DNA from: CAZAGO01 sp964485045
Lineage (GTDB): Archaea; Nanobdellota; Nanobdellia; Pacearchaeales; GW2011-AR1
DNA length: 30,095 nucleotides
Reading direction: 5' to 3'
NCBI GenBank assembly: GCA_964485045.1
Contig: CAZAGO010000005.1
Span: 1 to 30,095 of the forward strand
Notes under the pieces: model-generated
Seen by the model: the letters and a program-made list of their open reading frames with translations, nothing else
Database searches by the model: none
What the model was told of the DNA's origin: nothing
Made by a program: the position numbers and the translations under genes
Shown here: positions 15,146-22,449 of the stretch, in pieces
How positions within the stretch are numbered: the stretch's first letter is position 1
Layout of the letters: every line of letters starts with the position of its first letter

Positions 15146-15490
15146 ATGGGTTTATTTGGTTTAAGAAAAAATAAGATTATAGACTACACGGAAGGGTATA
15201 GGAGGAGTAATGCAACCCAGACTAAATCTTCCTCTTCTAGTGAAAAAACTCAGGACCCATCTGGACTTGTTCCTTTAGGTTTTTTTGCTGATTCTTCACA
15301 AAAGGATTCTTTTTCAGAAAAATCTTTTGATGAGGGAAGCACCCAAGATAAAAGAAGGAAACTTGCAAAAAGACTTGTAGATATGACTGAAAAGATAGAA
15401 GATTTATCAAACCAGATTTATCACCTTCAACAAAGAATAGAATTACTCGAGAGAAAATCTCATCCAGAAGACTTTACTCCTGTATTTTAG
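15146..15490 (+). CDS. Small protein with C-terminal coiled coil
   Basis: The 114-residue protein begins MGLFGLRKNK, a short hydrophobic and basic head, followed by a Ser/Thr/Gln-rich disordered stretch (about 20-65). It ends in a heptad-like helix (RLVDMTEKIEDLSNQIYHLQQRIELLERK, about 75-103) that predicts a coiled-coil oligomer. I do not recognise the family. It is divergent from the 451-aa gene and upstream of gltX (34 bases), so it may be cotranscribed with gltX. Its TATA box is strong, and the start matches it. Confidence 0.7.
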   Translation: MGLFGLRKNKIIDYTEGYRRSNATQTKSSSSSEKTQDPSGLVPLGFFADSSQKDSFSEKSFDEGSTQDKRRKLAKRLVDMTEKIEDLSNQIYHLQQRIELLERKSHPEDFTPVF

Positions 15491-15524
15491 TAAGTTTATT
15501 AAACTTTAATTAATCTTTTTTTCT

Positions 15525-16733
15525 ATGGAATCTTTTGAAGAAAAGGCTCGTGCTTATGCAATCAAAAATGCTTTGGGTCATGATGGTAAAGCCGCACAAG
15601 GAGCTGTGATCTCTGCTTTATTTAATGAAGGTTTGAAAAAAGAAGAAGTTAAAGAGTATTCTAAAAGAATTTCTGAAATAATTAAAGAAATAAATAACCT
15701 TTCTCCACAAAAACAAGAAAAAGAGTTTGATAGATTAAAAGATTTTGTAAGTGAAAGACCACACCGAGAAGGATTACCAGAATTACCACAGGTATCCAAA
15801 AAGGGAGTTATAATGAGGATTGCACCTTCCCCCTCTGGAGCCTTTCATATAGGACATGCAATGACTGCTTGTATTTCATATTTATATGTAAAGAAATATG
15901 GAGGGAAATTTTATGTAAGAATAGAAGATACTAATCCAGAAAATATTTTTCCTCTAGCTTATAAATTAATTGAAGAAGATTCAAAATGGATATTTGAAAA
16001 TTCTGCAATAATAATAATTCAATCTGAAAGAATGGAACTTTATTATAATTACGTTGAAAAATTAATTAAAAAAGGATTTGCTTATGTATGTACTTGTTCA
16101 AGTGAAAAATTTAAAGAATTTTCTGATTCAAAAAAAGAATGCCCTTGTAGAAAAAATACAATCAAAGAAAATATTAATAGATGGGAAAAAATGTTAAATA
16201 AAAAAGGTTATAATGAAGGTGAAGCAGTATTGAGATTTAAATCGGATATGGAACATAAAAATCCTGCTATGAGAGATTTTCCATTAGCAAGAATAAATTT
16301 AACTTCTCATCCTCTTCAAAAAAATAAATATAGAGTTTGGCCTCTCATGAATCTTTCTGTAACTGTTGATGATATAGAGTTAGGAATGACTCATATAATA
16401 AGGGCAAAAGATCATAGAGATAACGCTGAAAGACAAAAAATGATTTACAAATGTTTAGGGTTTGAAAAGAAATTTCCTTGGACTGCTTTTTTAGGGAGAT
16501 ATAAATTTAAAGATTTAGAACTTTCAGCAACAAAAATAACTCAAGGAGTAAAAGATGGAAAATATTCTGGATGGGATGATCCTTCTCTTCCAACCCTTGC
16601 TGCACTTAGAAAAAAAGGATATAAACCAGAAGCTTTTTGGAAATTTTCTGAACAAGTAGGTTTATCTGAATCAGATAAAGTTATGGAAAAGAAAGAGTAT
16701 TTTCAATTATTAGACACATTTAATAAATCATAA
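15525..16733 (+). CDS. gltX: Glutamyl-tRNA synthetase, archaeal type, lacking anticodon-binding domain
   Basis: It charges tRNA with glutamate. Seen: an archaeal-type N-terminal extension (about 1-92), PSPSGAFHIGHAM with the HIGH motif at 108-111, a zinc-type CTCS...CPCR set (C189, C191, C206, C208), VDDIELGMTHIIRAKDHRDN, and a KMSKS-equivalent LSATK at 333-337 where relatives usually have LSxSK. WDDPSLPTL follows. The protein stops at residue 402, just after the linker helix (EYFQLLDTFNKS), whereas archaeal GluRS is about 550-570 residues with a C-terminal beta-barrel anticodon-binding domain. The bases after the stop do not continue this domain, so it is not a simple frameshift here. The C-terminal domain may be lost or encoded elsewhere. 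Confidence 0.9.
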   Translation: MESFEEKARAYAIKNALGHDGKAAQGAVISALFNEGLKKEEVKEYSKRISEIIKEINNLSPQKQEKEFDRLKDFVSERPHREGLPELPQVSKKGVIMRIAPSPSGAFHIGHAMTACISYLYVKKYGGKFYVRIEDTNPENIFPLAYKLIEEDSKWIFENSAIIIIQSERMELYYNYVEKLIKKGFAYVCTCSSEKFKEFSDSKKECPCRKNTIKENINRWEKMLNKKGYNEGEAVLRFKSDMEHKNPAMRDFPLARINLTSHPLQKNKYRVWPLMNLSVTVDDIELGMTHIIRAKDHRDNAERQKMIYKCLGFEKKFPWTAFLGRYKFKDLELSATKITQGVKDGKYSGWDDPSLPTLAALRKKGYKPEAFWKFSEQVGLSESDKVMEKKEYFQLLDTFNKS

Positions 16734-16738
16734 AAACA

Positions 16739-16750
16739 TTTAAATATATA
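16739..16750 (+). promoter_or_regulatory. TATA-like box for the pilin-like gene
   Basis: TTTAAATATATA lies 46-57 bases before the ATG at 16796, leaving a leader of roughly 25-30 nt that contains a Shine-Dalgarno site, unlike the leaderless neighbours. Confidence 0.5.
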
Positions 16751-16784
16751 GAGAATTTATTAAAATTATTATATTATCTGAAAA

Positions 16785-16791
16785 GGAGGTG
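16785..16791 (+). promoter_or_regulatory. Strong Shine-Dalgarno site
   Basis: GGAGGTG is a full match to the anti-SD at the 3' end of archaeal 16S rRNA, 4 bases before the ATG at 16796. It is the strongest such site noticed in the window and predicts high translation. Confidence 0.8.
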
Positions 16792-16795
16792 TGAA

Positions 16796-17254
16796 ATGAG
16801 AAACAAGAAAGCTATGTCTGAAATCGTCATTACTGTGATAATGGTTGTTCTTGCCCTTGTAGCTGTTGCGGTAATTTGGCAAATAATCAACAACTTAATC
16901 GGTGAAAAAGGAACACAGATAAGCGTAACTCAAAAATGTCTGGATGTTAAATTAAATATTCAGAGTGTCTCTGAGTGTACAATCGATAAATGTAATGTTA
17001 CCATTAGAAGAGCTGCAGGTGGAGACGAATTTGACGGAGTAAAGGTAGTTCTTAAAAGTCCTACAGATGCAAGTAAGGTTATTGATATCGCAGGAAATAT
17101 TGAAGAGCTTGGAACAGAGACTTTAACAGCTGCTTTAGTAGAAGGAGATGATTTCGATGCTGCTACTTCTAATTTTGTTGAAGCAACAGTATACTTCATT
17201 GATGATTCAGGAAAGCCACAAAACTGTCCTCAAAAGGCAGAATACAACTTTTAA
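16796..17254 (+). CDS. Type IV pilin-like / archaellin-like secreted protein
   Basis: The 152-residue protein starts MRNKKAMSEIVITVIMVVLALVAVAVIW. This is a short basic head, a likely prepilin peptidase site at KKA|MSE, and a single hydrophobic helix (9-28) that would form the filament core. The remainder is a beta-rich, Thr/Val/Asp-rich extracellular domain with four cysteines (C48, C61, C66, C144) that could form two disulfides. It most likely assembles into, or resembles, a type IV pilus or archaellum subunit at the cell surface. The strong Shine-Dalgarno site and more balanced codon use than its neighbours suggest high expression. No prepilin peptidase or assembly ATPase is in the window. 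A T-rich terminator follows at 17258-17295. Confidence 0.75.
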   Translation: MRNKKAMSEIVITVIMVVLALVAVAVIWQIINNLIGEKGTQISVTQKCLDVKLNIQSVSECTIDKCNVTIRRAAGGDEFDGVKVVLKSPTDASKVIDIAGNIEELGTETLTAALVEGDDFDAATSNFVEATVYFIDDSGKPQNCPQKAEYNF

Positions 17255-17257
17255 ACC

Positions 17258-17295
17258 TTTTATTTTTTTATTTTTCTTTTATTTTCTTTTATTTT
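17258..17295 (+). terminator. T-rich terminator after the pilin-like gene
   Basis: A run of T tracts broken only by single A or C bases follows directly after the stop of the pilin gene. This is the typical form of an archaeal intrinsic terminator. Confidence 0.6.
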
Positions 17296-17354
17296 AAATA
17301 TGAGCGGATGCTTCAAACTAAATCTTTTTATATGGAATTTTGTTAAAATAGATG

Positions 17355-17445
17355 TAATTACGGAGATTACAATTTCACTGGAGGCAATTCGAAATTGTCC
17401 TTCAGGGTTTTGAGGAAATTTAAAAAGAACCCTATGGTTCTTTTT
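17355..17445 (+). ncRNA. Candidate structured RNA upstream of tRNA-His
   Basis: A TATA-like CTTTTTATATG (17324-17334) would start a transcript near 17355. The segment can form a hairpin CTGGAGGCAATT/AATTGTCCTTCAG (17378-17405, one bulge, 3-base loop), or alternatively ACAATTTC/GAAATTGT (17369-17376 with 17391-17398), so the two folds exclude each other. It ends with a perfect 10-bp hairpin AAAAAGAACC/GGTTCTTTTT (17422-17445) in terminator-like form. No known RNA family is recognised. The last hairpin also overlaps the likely TATA box of tRNA-His, so a DNA-level role is an alternative. Confidence 0.35.
17422..17445. promoter_or_regulatory. Perfect 10-bp inverted repeat just before tRNA-His
   Basis: The arms AAAAAGAACC and GGTTCTTTTT around a CTAT loop lie 6-29 bases before the tRNA. 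It may be a terminator hairpin of an upstream RNA or a protein-binding palindrome; it overlaps an ATTTAAAAAG box suited to the tRNA promoter. Confidence 0.5.
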
Positions 17446-17450
17446 ATTAT

Positions 17451-17522
17451 GGTGGATGTAGTTTAATGGTAGAATGCGCGGTTGTGGTCCGTGTGACGAG
17501 GGTTCGATTCCCTCCTTCCACC
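17451..17522 (+). tRNA. tRNA-His(GTG) with encoded G-1
   Basis: The tRNA folds with acceptor GTGGATG/CTTCCAC (one T-T mismatch), D loop AATGGTAGA, anticodon stem CGCGG/CCGTG around loop TTGTGGT (GTG at 17484-17486) and T arm GAGGG/CCCTC. The G at 17451 is the extra G-1 pairing with discriminator C73, the identity element for HisRS. The hisS gene lies about 0.6 kb downstream. Confidence 0.93.
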
Positions 17523-17539
17523 CTTTATGCAAAATATGT

Positions 17540-17675
17540 AAAGATTTTGTATCCACANNNNNNNNNNNNNNNNNNNNNNNNNNNNNNNNNNNNNNNNNNN
17601 NNNNNNNNNNNNNNNNNNNNNNNNNNNNNNNNNNNNNNNNNNNNNNNNNNNNNNNNNAAAGATTTTGTATCCACA
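17540..17675. repeat. 18-base direct repeat flanking an assembly gap
   Basis: AAAGATTTTGTATCCACA occurs exactly at 17540-17557 and 17658-17675, touching the gap on both sides. This suggests two contigs that overlap by 18 bases, so the gap may be artificial. Confidence 0.7.
17558..17657. other. Assembly gap (100 N)
   Basis: This is a run of exactly 100 N between tRNA-His and the phosphatase-like gene, bordered on both sides by the same 18-base sequence. Confidence 0.98.
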
Positions 17676-17728
17676 GAAAGACAGAAAGTGAATCGACTTC
17701 CTGTAAAATTGAAAAAGAAGATGATAAA

Positions 17729-18145
17729 ATGAAAATTTTATTTTTATGTAAATATAACAGATTTAGAAGTAGAGTAGCTGAAGCTTATTTTAAAAAAATA
17801 AATAAAAATAAAAAAATTAAAGTAGAAAGTGCCGGAATTATTCCTGGAAATTTCCCTTTAAGCAAAGAGCAAATAAAAGCTGCAAAAGAATTTGGAATAG
17901 ATATAAGAGGAAAAATAAGAGGATTAGATGTAAATATTCTAAAAAATAATAACCTTATAATTATAGTTGCTAATGATGTTCCAAAAAAAATATTCTTTTT
18001 TAGAGGGAAGTATAGATATAATATAAGAATATGGAAAATACCAGATGTCACAACTGGCAAAGATATGGAAGGAAATAAAAAGGCAATAAGACTTATTATA
18101 AAAGAAGTTGATAAGTTAGCAAATGAACTTAAAAATTTAAAATGA
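17729..18145 (+). CDS. Low-molecular-weight protein tyrosine phosphatase-like protein
   Basis: From the ATG at 17729 the 138-residue protein begins MKILFLCKYNRFRSRVAEAYF. This contains the P-loop CX5RS (C7-R13-S14) of LMW phosphatases and arsenate reductases. A later RIWKIPDVTTG carries the general-acid Asp of the family in a W-x-I-P-D context. The likely activity is phosphotyrosine dephosphorylation; no extra redox cysteines for arsenate reduction are evident. Open frame continues upstream through the gap but codes no recognisable protein, so the M before KILFLC is preferred. The stop overlaps the hisS start by ATGA, so the genes are cotranslated. Confidence 0.82.
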   Translation: MKILFLCKYNRFRSRVAEAYFKKINKNKKIKVESAGIIPGNFPLSKEQIKAAKEFGIDIRGKIRGLDVNILKNNNLIIIVANDVPKKIFFFRGKYRYNIRIWKIPDVTTGKDMEGNKKAIRLIIKEVDKLANELKNLK

Positions 18146-19326
18146 ATAAAAAAAATATAAAGTCGAAAGAAGAACCTTTAGTTAATTCTTTTAGTCTTAG
18201 ACAAGTTAAAGGATTTAAAGATTTTACTGGAAAAGATGCAGAAAAAAGAGCAGAAATAAAAAAAATACTTGTGGAAACTTTTGAAAAGTATGGATATGAG
18301 CCTGCAGAAACCCCAATAGTGGAATATGAAGAATTTGTAAAAGGAAATAATGAAAAAGACGAGGCTGTTTCAGATATTTTTAAGCTTCAAGATAAAGGAA
18401 AACGTAAGCTCGCACTTAGATATGAATTTACATTTCAGATTAAAAGAATAATGCAAAATAAAAAACTTCCTTATCGAAGATACCAAATAGGAGAAGTTTT
18501 TAGAGATGAACCTGCAAGTTCTAATAGATTTAGACAATTTACTCAATGCGATATTGATAGCATTGGAAGCAATATAAGAGATGAAGCTGAGATACTTTCT
18601 ATTATTCAGGAGATATTAAATAATTTAAACATTTCTGCAGAGATTTATGTAGGGAATAGAAAACTTCTAAATGAAATTCTTGATGAACAAAAGGTAAAAC
18701 AAAAAGATAAAGAAAATGTCTTACGAGAAATTGATAAATTAGAAAAAATATCTGAAAAAGAAATAATTCAATCTCTTAAAAAATATAATGCTGAAAAAGT
18801 TTTAAATATTTTAAAAAATAAAAAAGAATATTTTAAAAAATATTCTTCTTATTCTGAGATAGAAGAACTTGAAAACTTTTGTACGTCTTATGGATTAAAA
18901 ATAAATTTCTGTCCTTCATTAGTAAGAGGGTTAAGTTACTATAATGGAAATTTATTTGAAATAAAAACAAAAAGCATGAAAGAAACGATTATTGCTGGAG
19001 GAAGTTATTGTTTTGAAAATGTTCAATGCACAGGAATCTCTTTAGGATTAGATAGAATATCTCTGATTGCAGATATAAAAACAAAGAAAGAAAAATTTAT
19101 GGTGGTATCTATAGATAAAGATAAAGAATCAATTGTTCTTGCAAAAAAACTAAGAGAAAAAGGAAAAAATGTCATTTTAAAATTTGGAAAGCCATCTAAA
19201 GCATTGGAATATGCAAATTCATATAATATAAAGAAGATTGTATTTGTGGGAGAAAAAGAGTTGAAAGAAAAAAAGTTCAAAGTTAAAGATATGGATACTG
19301 GCAAAGAAAGTCTCCTTGTTCTTTAA
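18142..19326 (+). CDS. hisS: Histidyl-tRNA synthetase
   Basis: This 394-residue class II synthetase charges tRNA-His. Seen: the N-terminal RQVKGFKDFTGKDAEKR, motif 2 GEVFRDEPASSNRFRQFTQCDID, the histidine-binding loop LVRGLSYYNGNLFEI, and motif 3 GISLGLDRIS. A C-terminal Rossmann-like anticodon-binding domain (about 310-394) follows. It is a little shorter than typical (about 410-430) but complete in motifs. It overlaps the LMW phosphatase by four bases and is followed by a methyltransferase after 2 bases. Its cognate tRNA-His gene lies just upstream on the same strand. Confidence 0.96.
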   Translation: MNKKNIKSKEEPLVNSFSLRQVKGFKDFTGKDAEKRAEIKKILVETFEKYGYEPAETPIVEYEEFVKGNNEKDEAVSDIFKLQDKGKRKLALRYEFTFQIKRIMQNKKLPYRRYQIGEVFRDEPASSNRFRQFTQCDIDSIGSNIRDEAEILSIIQEILNNLNISAEIYVGNRKLLNEILDEQKVKQKDKENVLREIDKLEKISEKEIIQSLKKYNAEKVLNILKNKKEYFKKYSSYSEIEELENFCTSYGLKINFCPSLVRGLSYYNGNLFEIKTKSMKETIIAGGSYCFENVQCTGISLGLDRISLIADIKTKKEKFMVVSIDKDKESIVLAKKLREKGKNVILKFGKPSKALEYANSYNIKKIVFVGEKELKEKKFKVKDMDTGKESLLVL

Positions 19327-19328
19327 AA

Positions 19329-20084
19329 ATGAATATAAATCATTGGGAAAAAATTTCTGAGAAATATTATGAAGAGATACTAAGTCCAATTAAAAATAGT
19401 AGTAAAAATCCTCTATTTAAAGATCTAAATAAAATAAAAAATAAAGACAAAAAAAGTGTTATTAATTTAGGTTGTGGGCTTGGAGAAATTGAAGAAATTT
19501 TATCAAAAAATTTTAAAGAAGTTATTGGAATAGATTTTTCCAAAAAAATGATTCGCCAATCAAAAGAAAAAAATAAGTCTCTAAAAAATGTTAAATTTTA
19601 TTTAGATGATATTTCTAATTTAAAAAAATTTCATAATAAATTTGAAGTAGCTATTTCAATAAATTCTATAATTTCAAGTGATCTTAATAAAATTGATAAA
19701 ATGTTTAAAGAAGCTTATAATGTTTTAAAAAGGAAGGGACAATTTATCTGCATTCTTCCTGCAATGGAAGTTTTTTTGTATCAAGCTCTTATTATTGCAA
19801 AAAATGAAGCAAAGAAAAATACAGAAGTAAAAGAAATAGAAAAAAAGATAAAAAAACTAATTAAGAAAAAAGAACATAACTTTCTTTTAGGAATAACTAA
19901 TTTTGAAGGAAAGCAAAAAAATTATTATCGTTTCGAAATATTATGGAGACTCAAAAAAGCTGGTTTTAAAAAAATAAAAATAAAGAAAGTCCTTTACTCT
20001 TGGAAAGAATTTTTGAATGCCGGACAAGGATATTTTCCTAAAGAAGATCCTCCTTGGGATTGGTATGCTCTTTGTGAAAAATAG
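19329..20084 (+). CDS. Class I SAM-dependent methyltransferase
   Basis: The 251-residue protein has motif I VINLGCGLGEIEEIL (about 37-51), an acidic end of strand 2 EVIGIDFSKKMIRQSKEK, and FYLDDISNLKKF plus a post-motif VLKRKGQFICILPA. These are the signature of a class I methyltransferase. The C-terminal half is Lys-rich and ends in an aromatic-rich segment (YFPKEDPPWDWYAL). The substrate is unknown. It starts 2 bases after hisS, so it belongs to the phosphatase-hisS operon and may act on tRNA or a small metabolite (inference). Base composition is more A-rich than most neighbours. Confidence 0.8.
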   Translation: MNINHWEKISEKYYEEILSPIKNSSKNPLFKDLNKIKNKDKKSVINLGCGLGEIEEILSKNFKEVIGIDFSKKMIRQSKEKNKSLKNVKFYLDDISNLKKFHNKFEVAISINSIISSDLNKIDKMFKEAYNVLKRKGQFICILPAMEVFLYQALIIAKNEAKKNTEVKEIEKKIKKLIKKKEHNFLLGITNFEGKQKNYYRFEILWRLKKAGFKKIKIKKVLYSWKEFLNAGQGYFPKEDPPWDWYALCEK

Positions 20085-20090
20085 ATCTTT

Positions 20091-21125
20091 TTACTTTTTT
20101 AAGTGAATATCCATTTGAGGGAAAGGAATATTTATACCGTTTCTATTTAAAGCATTATATATTTTAGTATTTGCTTCGTCTATTGATGGAAACCTATTGT
20201 CAAAATTATTAACATAAAAATATGCTTTAAAATTTAGAGAGGAATCCCCCATTTCAACAAATCTTACCATTGGCTCTGGTTCTTCAAGAACATTTTTTAT
20301 GGATTTTATTTCTTTAAGAACAATCTTCTTAACTTTATCTATATCCGAACCGTAAGATACATTAAATGGAACTACTGCACGAGATATCGGACTTGGAAGA
20401 GCTACATTTTGAATTACAGATTCGGCTAATTTGCTATTTGGAATTATGATTAACTCATTATCAAATGTAAGGATTCTTGTGCTCCTTAATCCCACCTTAA
20501 GAATTTTTCCCTTGGTGTTTTGATCTAAATAAACTAAATCTCCTACTCTTATTGATGAATCTAAAACCATAGAAGCTCCAGAAAAGATATTTGAAAGAAC
20601 TGGTTGCAAAGCAAGAGCAACGGCAAGTCCAGCAATACCTAATCCTGCAAGTAAAGGAGTAATTTCAATACCCCACATTTCAAGAATATAAAGTAAAGCG
20701 ATTACTACGAGTGCTACGTTCATTATACTATTCAAAAGAGAAAGTAAACTCTCATCTACATTTGATTTCGTCTTAGAGGCTACTTTCCTTAAGAAACGTA
20801 TTGCAATTAAATTGACTACTGCATAAATTATGTAGGCAAAAACTACAACTGATGCTGAAAAAATAACCTTATGGACAAGGAATAAAGATTCTTCTGAAAG
20901 GGCAATCTCTTTTACTGCAAAAGCCAGAGCAAAAAGTATTGATAAAGCGGAAAGGGGCGTGCTTAACTTAGCAATAATTTTATCATCCAAATCAGTTTTT
21001 GTTTTGCTTGAAACTTTTATAAAAAAACGTTCAGATAAAAATAATACTATTCTTATAACAGTTAAAAAAAGAACAAAAACTACTGAAGCTCTTAAAAATT
21101 CATTTGAAAGATATTGGTCCAGCAT
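20091..21125 (-). CDS. mscS: MscS-family mechanosensitive channel
   Basis: The 344-residue protein has about five membrane segments. The last is the pore-lining helix with the conserved TPLLAGLGIAGLAVALALQ and PVLSNIFSGASMVL. The MscS beta-domain follows (IRVGDLVYLDQNTKGKILKVGLRSTRILTFDNELIIIPNSKLAE), then an alpha/beta C-terminal domain. It opens under membrane tension to release solutes during hypo-osmotic shock. The gene is convergent with the methyltransferase (6 bases apart). Confidence 0.92.
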   Translation of the reverse strand: MLDQYLSNEFLRASVVFVLFLTVIRIVLFLSERFFIKVSSKTKTDLDDKIIAKLSTPLSALSILFALAFAVKEIALSEESLFLVHKVIFSASVVVFAYIIYAVVNLIAIRFLRKVASKTKSNVDESLLSLLNSIMNVALVVIALLYILEMWGIEITPLLAGLGIAGLAVALALQPVLSNIFSGASMVLDSSIRVGDLVYLDQNTKGKILKVGLRSTRILTFDNELIIIPNSKLAESVIQNVALPSPISRAVVPFNVSYGSDIDKVKKIVLKEIKSIKNVLEEPEPMVRFVEMGDSSLNFKAYFYVNNFDNRFPSIDEANTKIYNALNRNGINIPFPQMDIHLKK

Positions 21126-21183
21126 ACTCTAGAAAAATAAAATTAAGTTTTTAAATCTTATGAGGGGATAATTGAGCAAACAA

Positions 21184-21690
21184 TTAGTCAGGAGATATGA
21201 ATATATTGTCTAATCTTTTAATCTTTTTTGGAGGAACTATTATTATTGTATTGTTCACATTTTTATCTTTTTTCTTTAAAGTCCATGAAGAATAAAAAGT
21301 ACTCTTTGGAAGTTTTCTTACTTTTGGAATAACTGTATCTGCTAAAGTAACCATTCTATTTATCCCTAGAACTGTAGCCCAATGATCAGATTTATACATA
21401 GGATCAGTATAACAAACTAGAGGAGGAATTCCTCTTCTTATAAAATCATTAAGCATTTCTAAATCCCCCTCTTCATAAATATGCTCTACTAAAAAAACAG
21501 TCTTATCTATTGCTTTTAATATTTTTCTAGGACTACAACCTTCTTTTTTATTAGATTTTGTTAATTTTGAAAAAATTTCTTCTCCGTAGTCTTTCCCAGT
21601 CCAGTATTGAAATAAACATCTCAGATTAGCTGGACCACAGTTTGCTCTAGATTGCTTATGAATGGGATACTCTCCATGTATAGAACTCAT
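21184..21690 (-). CDS. Peptidase C39-like cysteine protease-fold protein
   Basis: The 168-residue protein shows the C39-like papain fold: HKQSRANCGPANLRCLFQYW (C18 as nucleophile, with Q13 nearby), IPPLVCYTDP, SDHWATVLGI (H103 as catalytic base) and LADTVIPK (D118). It has no transmembrane or ABC part, so it is a stand-alone peptidase or a related amidase/transglutaminase-like enzyme. Its start codon overlaps the dph6 stop by four bases, which couples the two genes. No signal peptide is visible, suggesting a cytosolic role. The substrate is unknown. Confidence 0.75.
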   Translation of the reverse strand: MSSIHGEYPIHKQSRANCGPANLRCLFQYWTGKDYGEEIFSKLTKSNKKEGCSPRKILKAIDKTVFLVEHIYEEGDLEMLNDFIRRGIPPLVCYTDPMYKSDHWATVLGINRMVTLADTVIPKVRKLPKSTFYSSWTLKKKDKNVNNTIIIVPPKKIKRLDNIFISPD

Positions 21691-22361
21691 TTTACCTTTA
21701 ATTTTATTTCCATCTTCCAGGAATTCTTCTCTCCAAATATTTTTCTTTCTTTTAAAATTAATTCTTTTTTAAATAAAGGACAACCAAGAACAAAAGTTTC
21801 AAATTCTCCTCCTTCTCCAGCAGGGTGAATTTTGTATTTCTTTTCTAACTCTTCAACTTCCTTAATAAACTCTTCATTTATCTCTCTACCTAGCCATTCT
21901 TTACTAAGAGGATATGCAAAAACGCCTATTATTATAATTTTAAATTTATTTTCTATTAAATTTCTTAAATATTCTATCTCATTTACCTGCCATAGGGGAT
22001 TAAAACATTTTATTTTTAAAGCATCACATATTTTTTGAATTCTTGAAGATTGATAAACAGATTTAATTGCTCCTGTAACAACACAATCTATTCCATAATT
22101 CCTTACTGATTCTTTAATCGCTTTTTCCAAATCTTTAAGCTCTTCTTCCTTTTTTCCCTTTGTCTTGAAGATGACTAAAGGAATGTCCATAACTTTTGCT
22201 TGTTCCTTTACTCTTGTTATAGAGGGTGTGTGAAACATGTAACTTTCTTTATTTTCAGAGAAGATGGAAATGAGGCAAGAAATTTCATGTCCATTTTTCT
22301 TAGCTAAATAAGCCGAATAAACAGAATCTTTTCCTCCAGAAAATAATACTGCGCATTTCAT
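21687..22361 (-). CDS. dph6: Diphthine-ammonia ligase (Dph6-type ATP pyrophosphatase)
   Basis: The 224-residue protein has the PP-loop SGGKDS (8-13) of ATP pyrophosphatases and the Dph6-specific AGEGGEFETFVLGCPLF near the C-terminus, with FNPLW and PLSKEWLGREI in between. Dph6 performs the last step of diphthamide synthesis, amidating diphthine on translation elongation factor aEF2. The length is typical of archaeal members. The downstream C39-like gene overlaps it by four bases. TATA-like CTTTAAAAATATAAAT lies upstream on the reverse strand. Confidence 0.9.
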   Translation of the reverse strand: MKCAVLFSGGKDSVYSAYLAKKNGHEISCLISIFSENKESYMFHTPSITRVKEQAKVMDIPLVIFKTKGKKEEELKDLEKAIKESVRNYGIDCVVTGAIKSVYQSSRIQKICDALKIKCFNPLWQVNEIEYLRNLIENKFKIIIIGVFAYPLSKEWLGREINEEFIKEVEELEKKYKIHPAGEGGEFETFVLGCPLFKKELILKERKIFGEKNSWKMEIKLKVK

Positions 22362-22449
22362 TTGTTTGAAGTATCTATTTATATTTTTAAAGATAACTAT
22401 AGTAATAAAATTCTTTTACAATCAACTAATTAGTATCCTATGCTTAAAA

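Noticed and set aside
17260..17556. Reverse-strand 98-aa frame over the T-rich region and tRNA-His
   Set aside because: It spans the terminator and the tRNA, and its composition is that of a chance frame.
17466..17732. Open frames running from tRNA-His through the gap into the phosphatase gene
   Set aside because: They cover the tRNA and N. The phosphatase proper starts at ATG 17729 with a clean family N-terminus.
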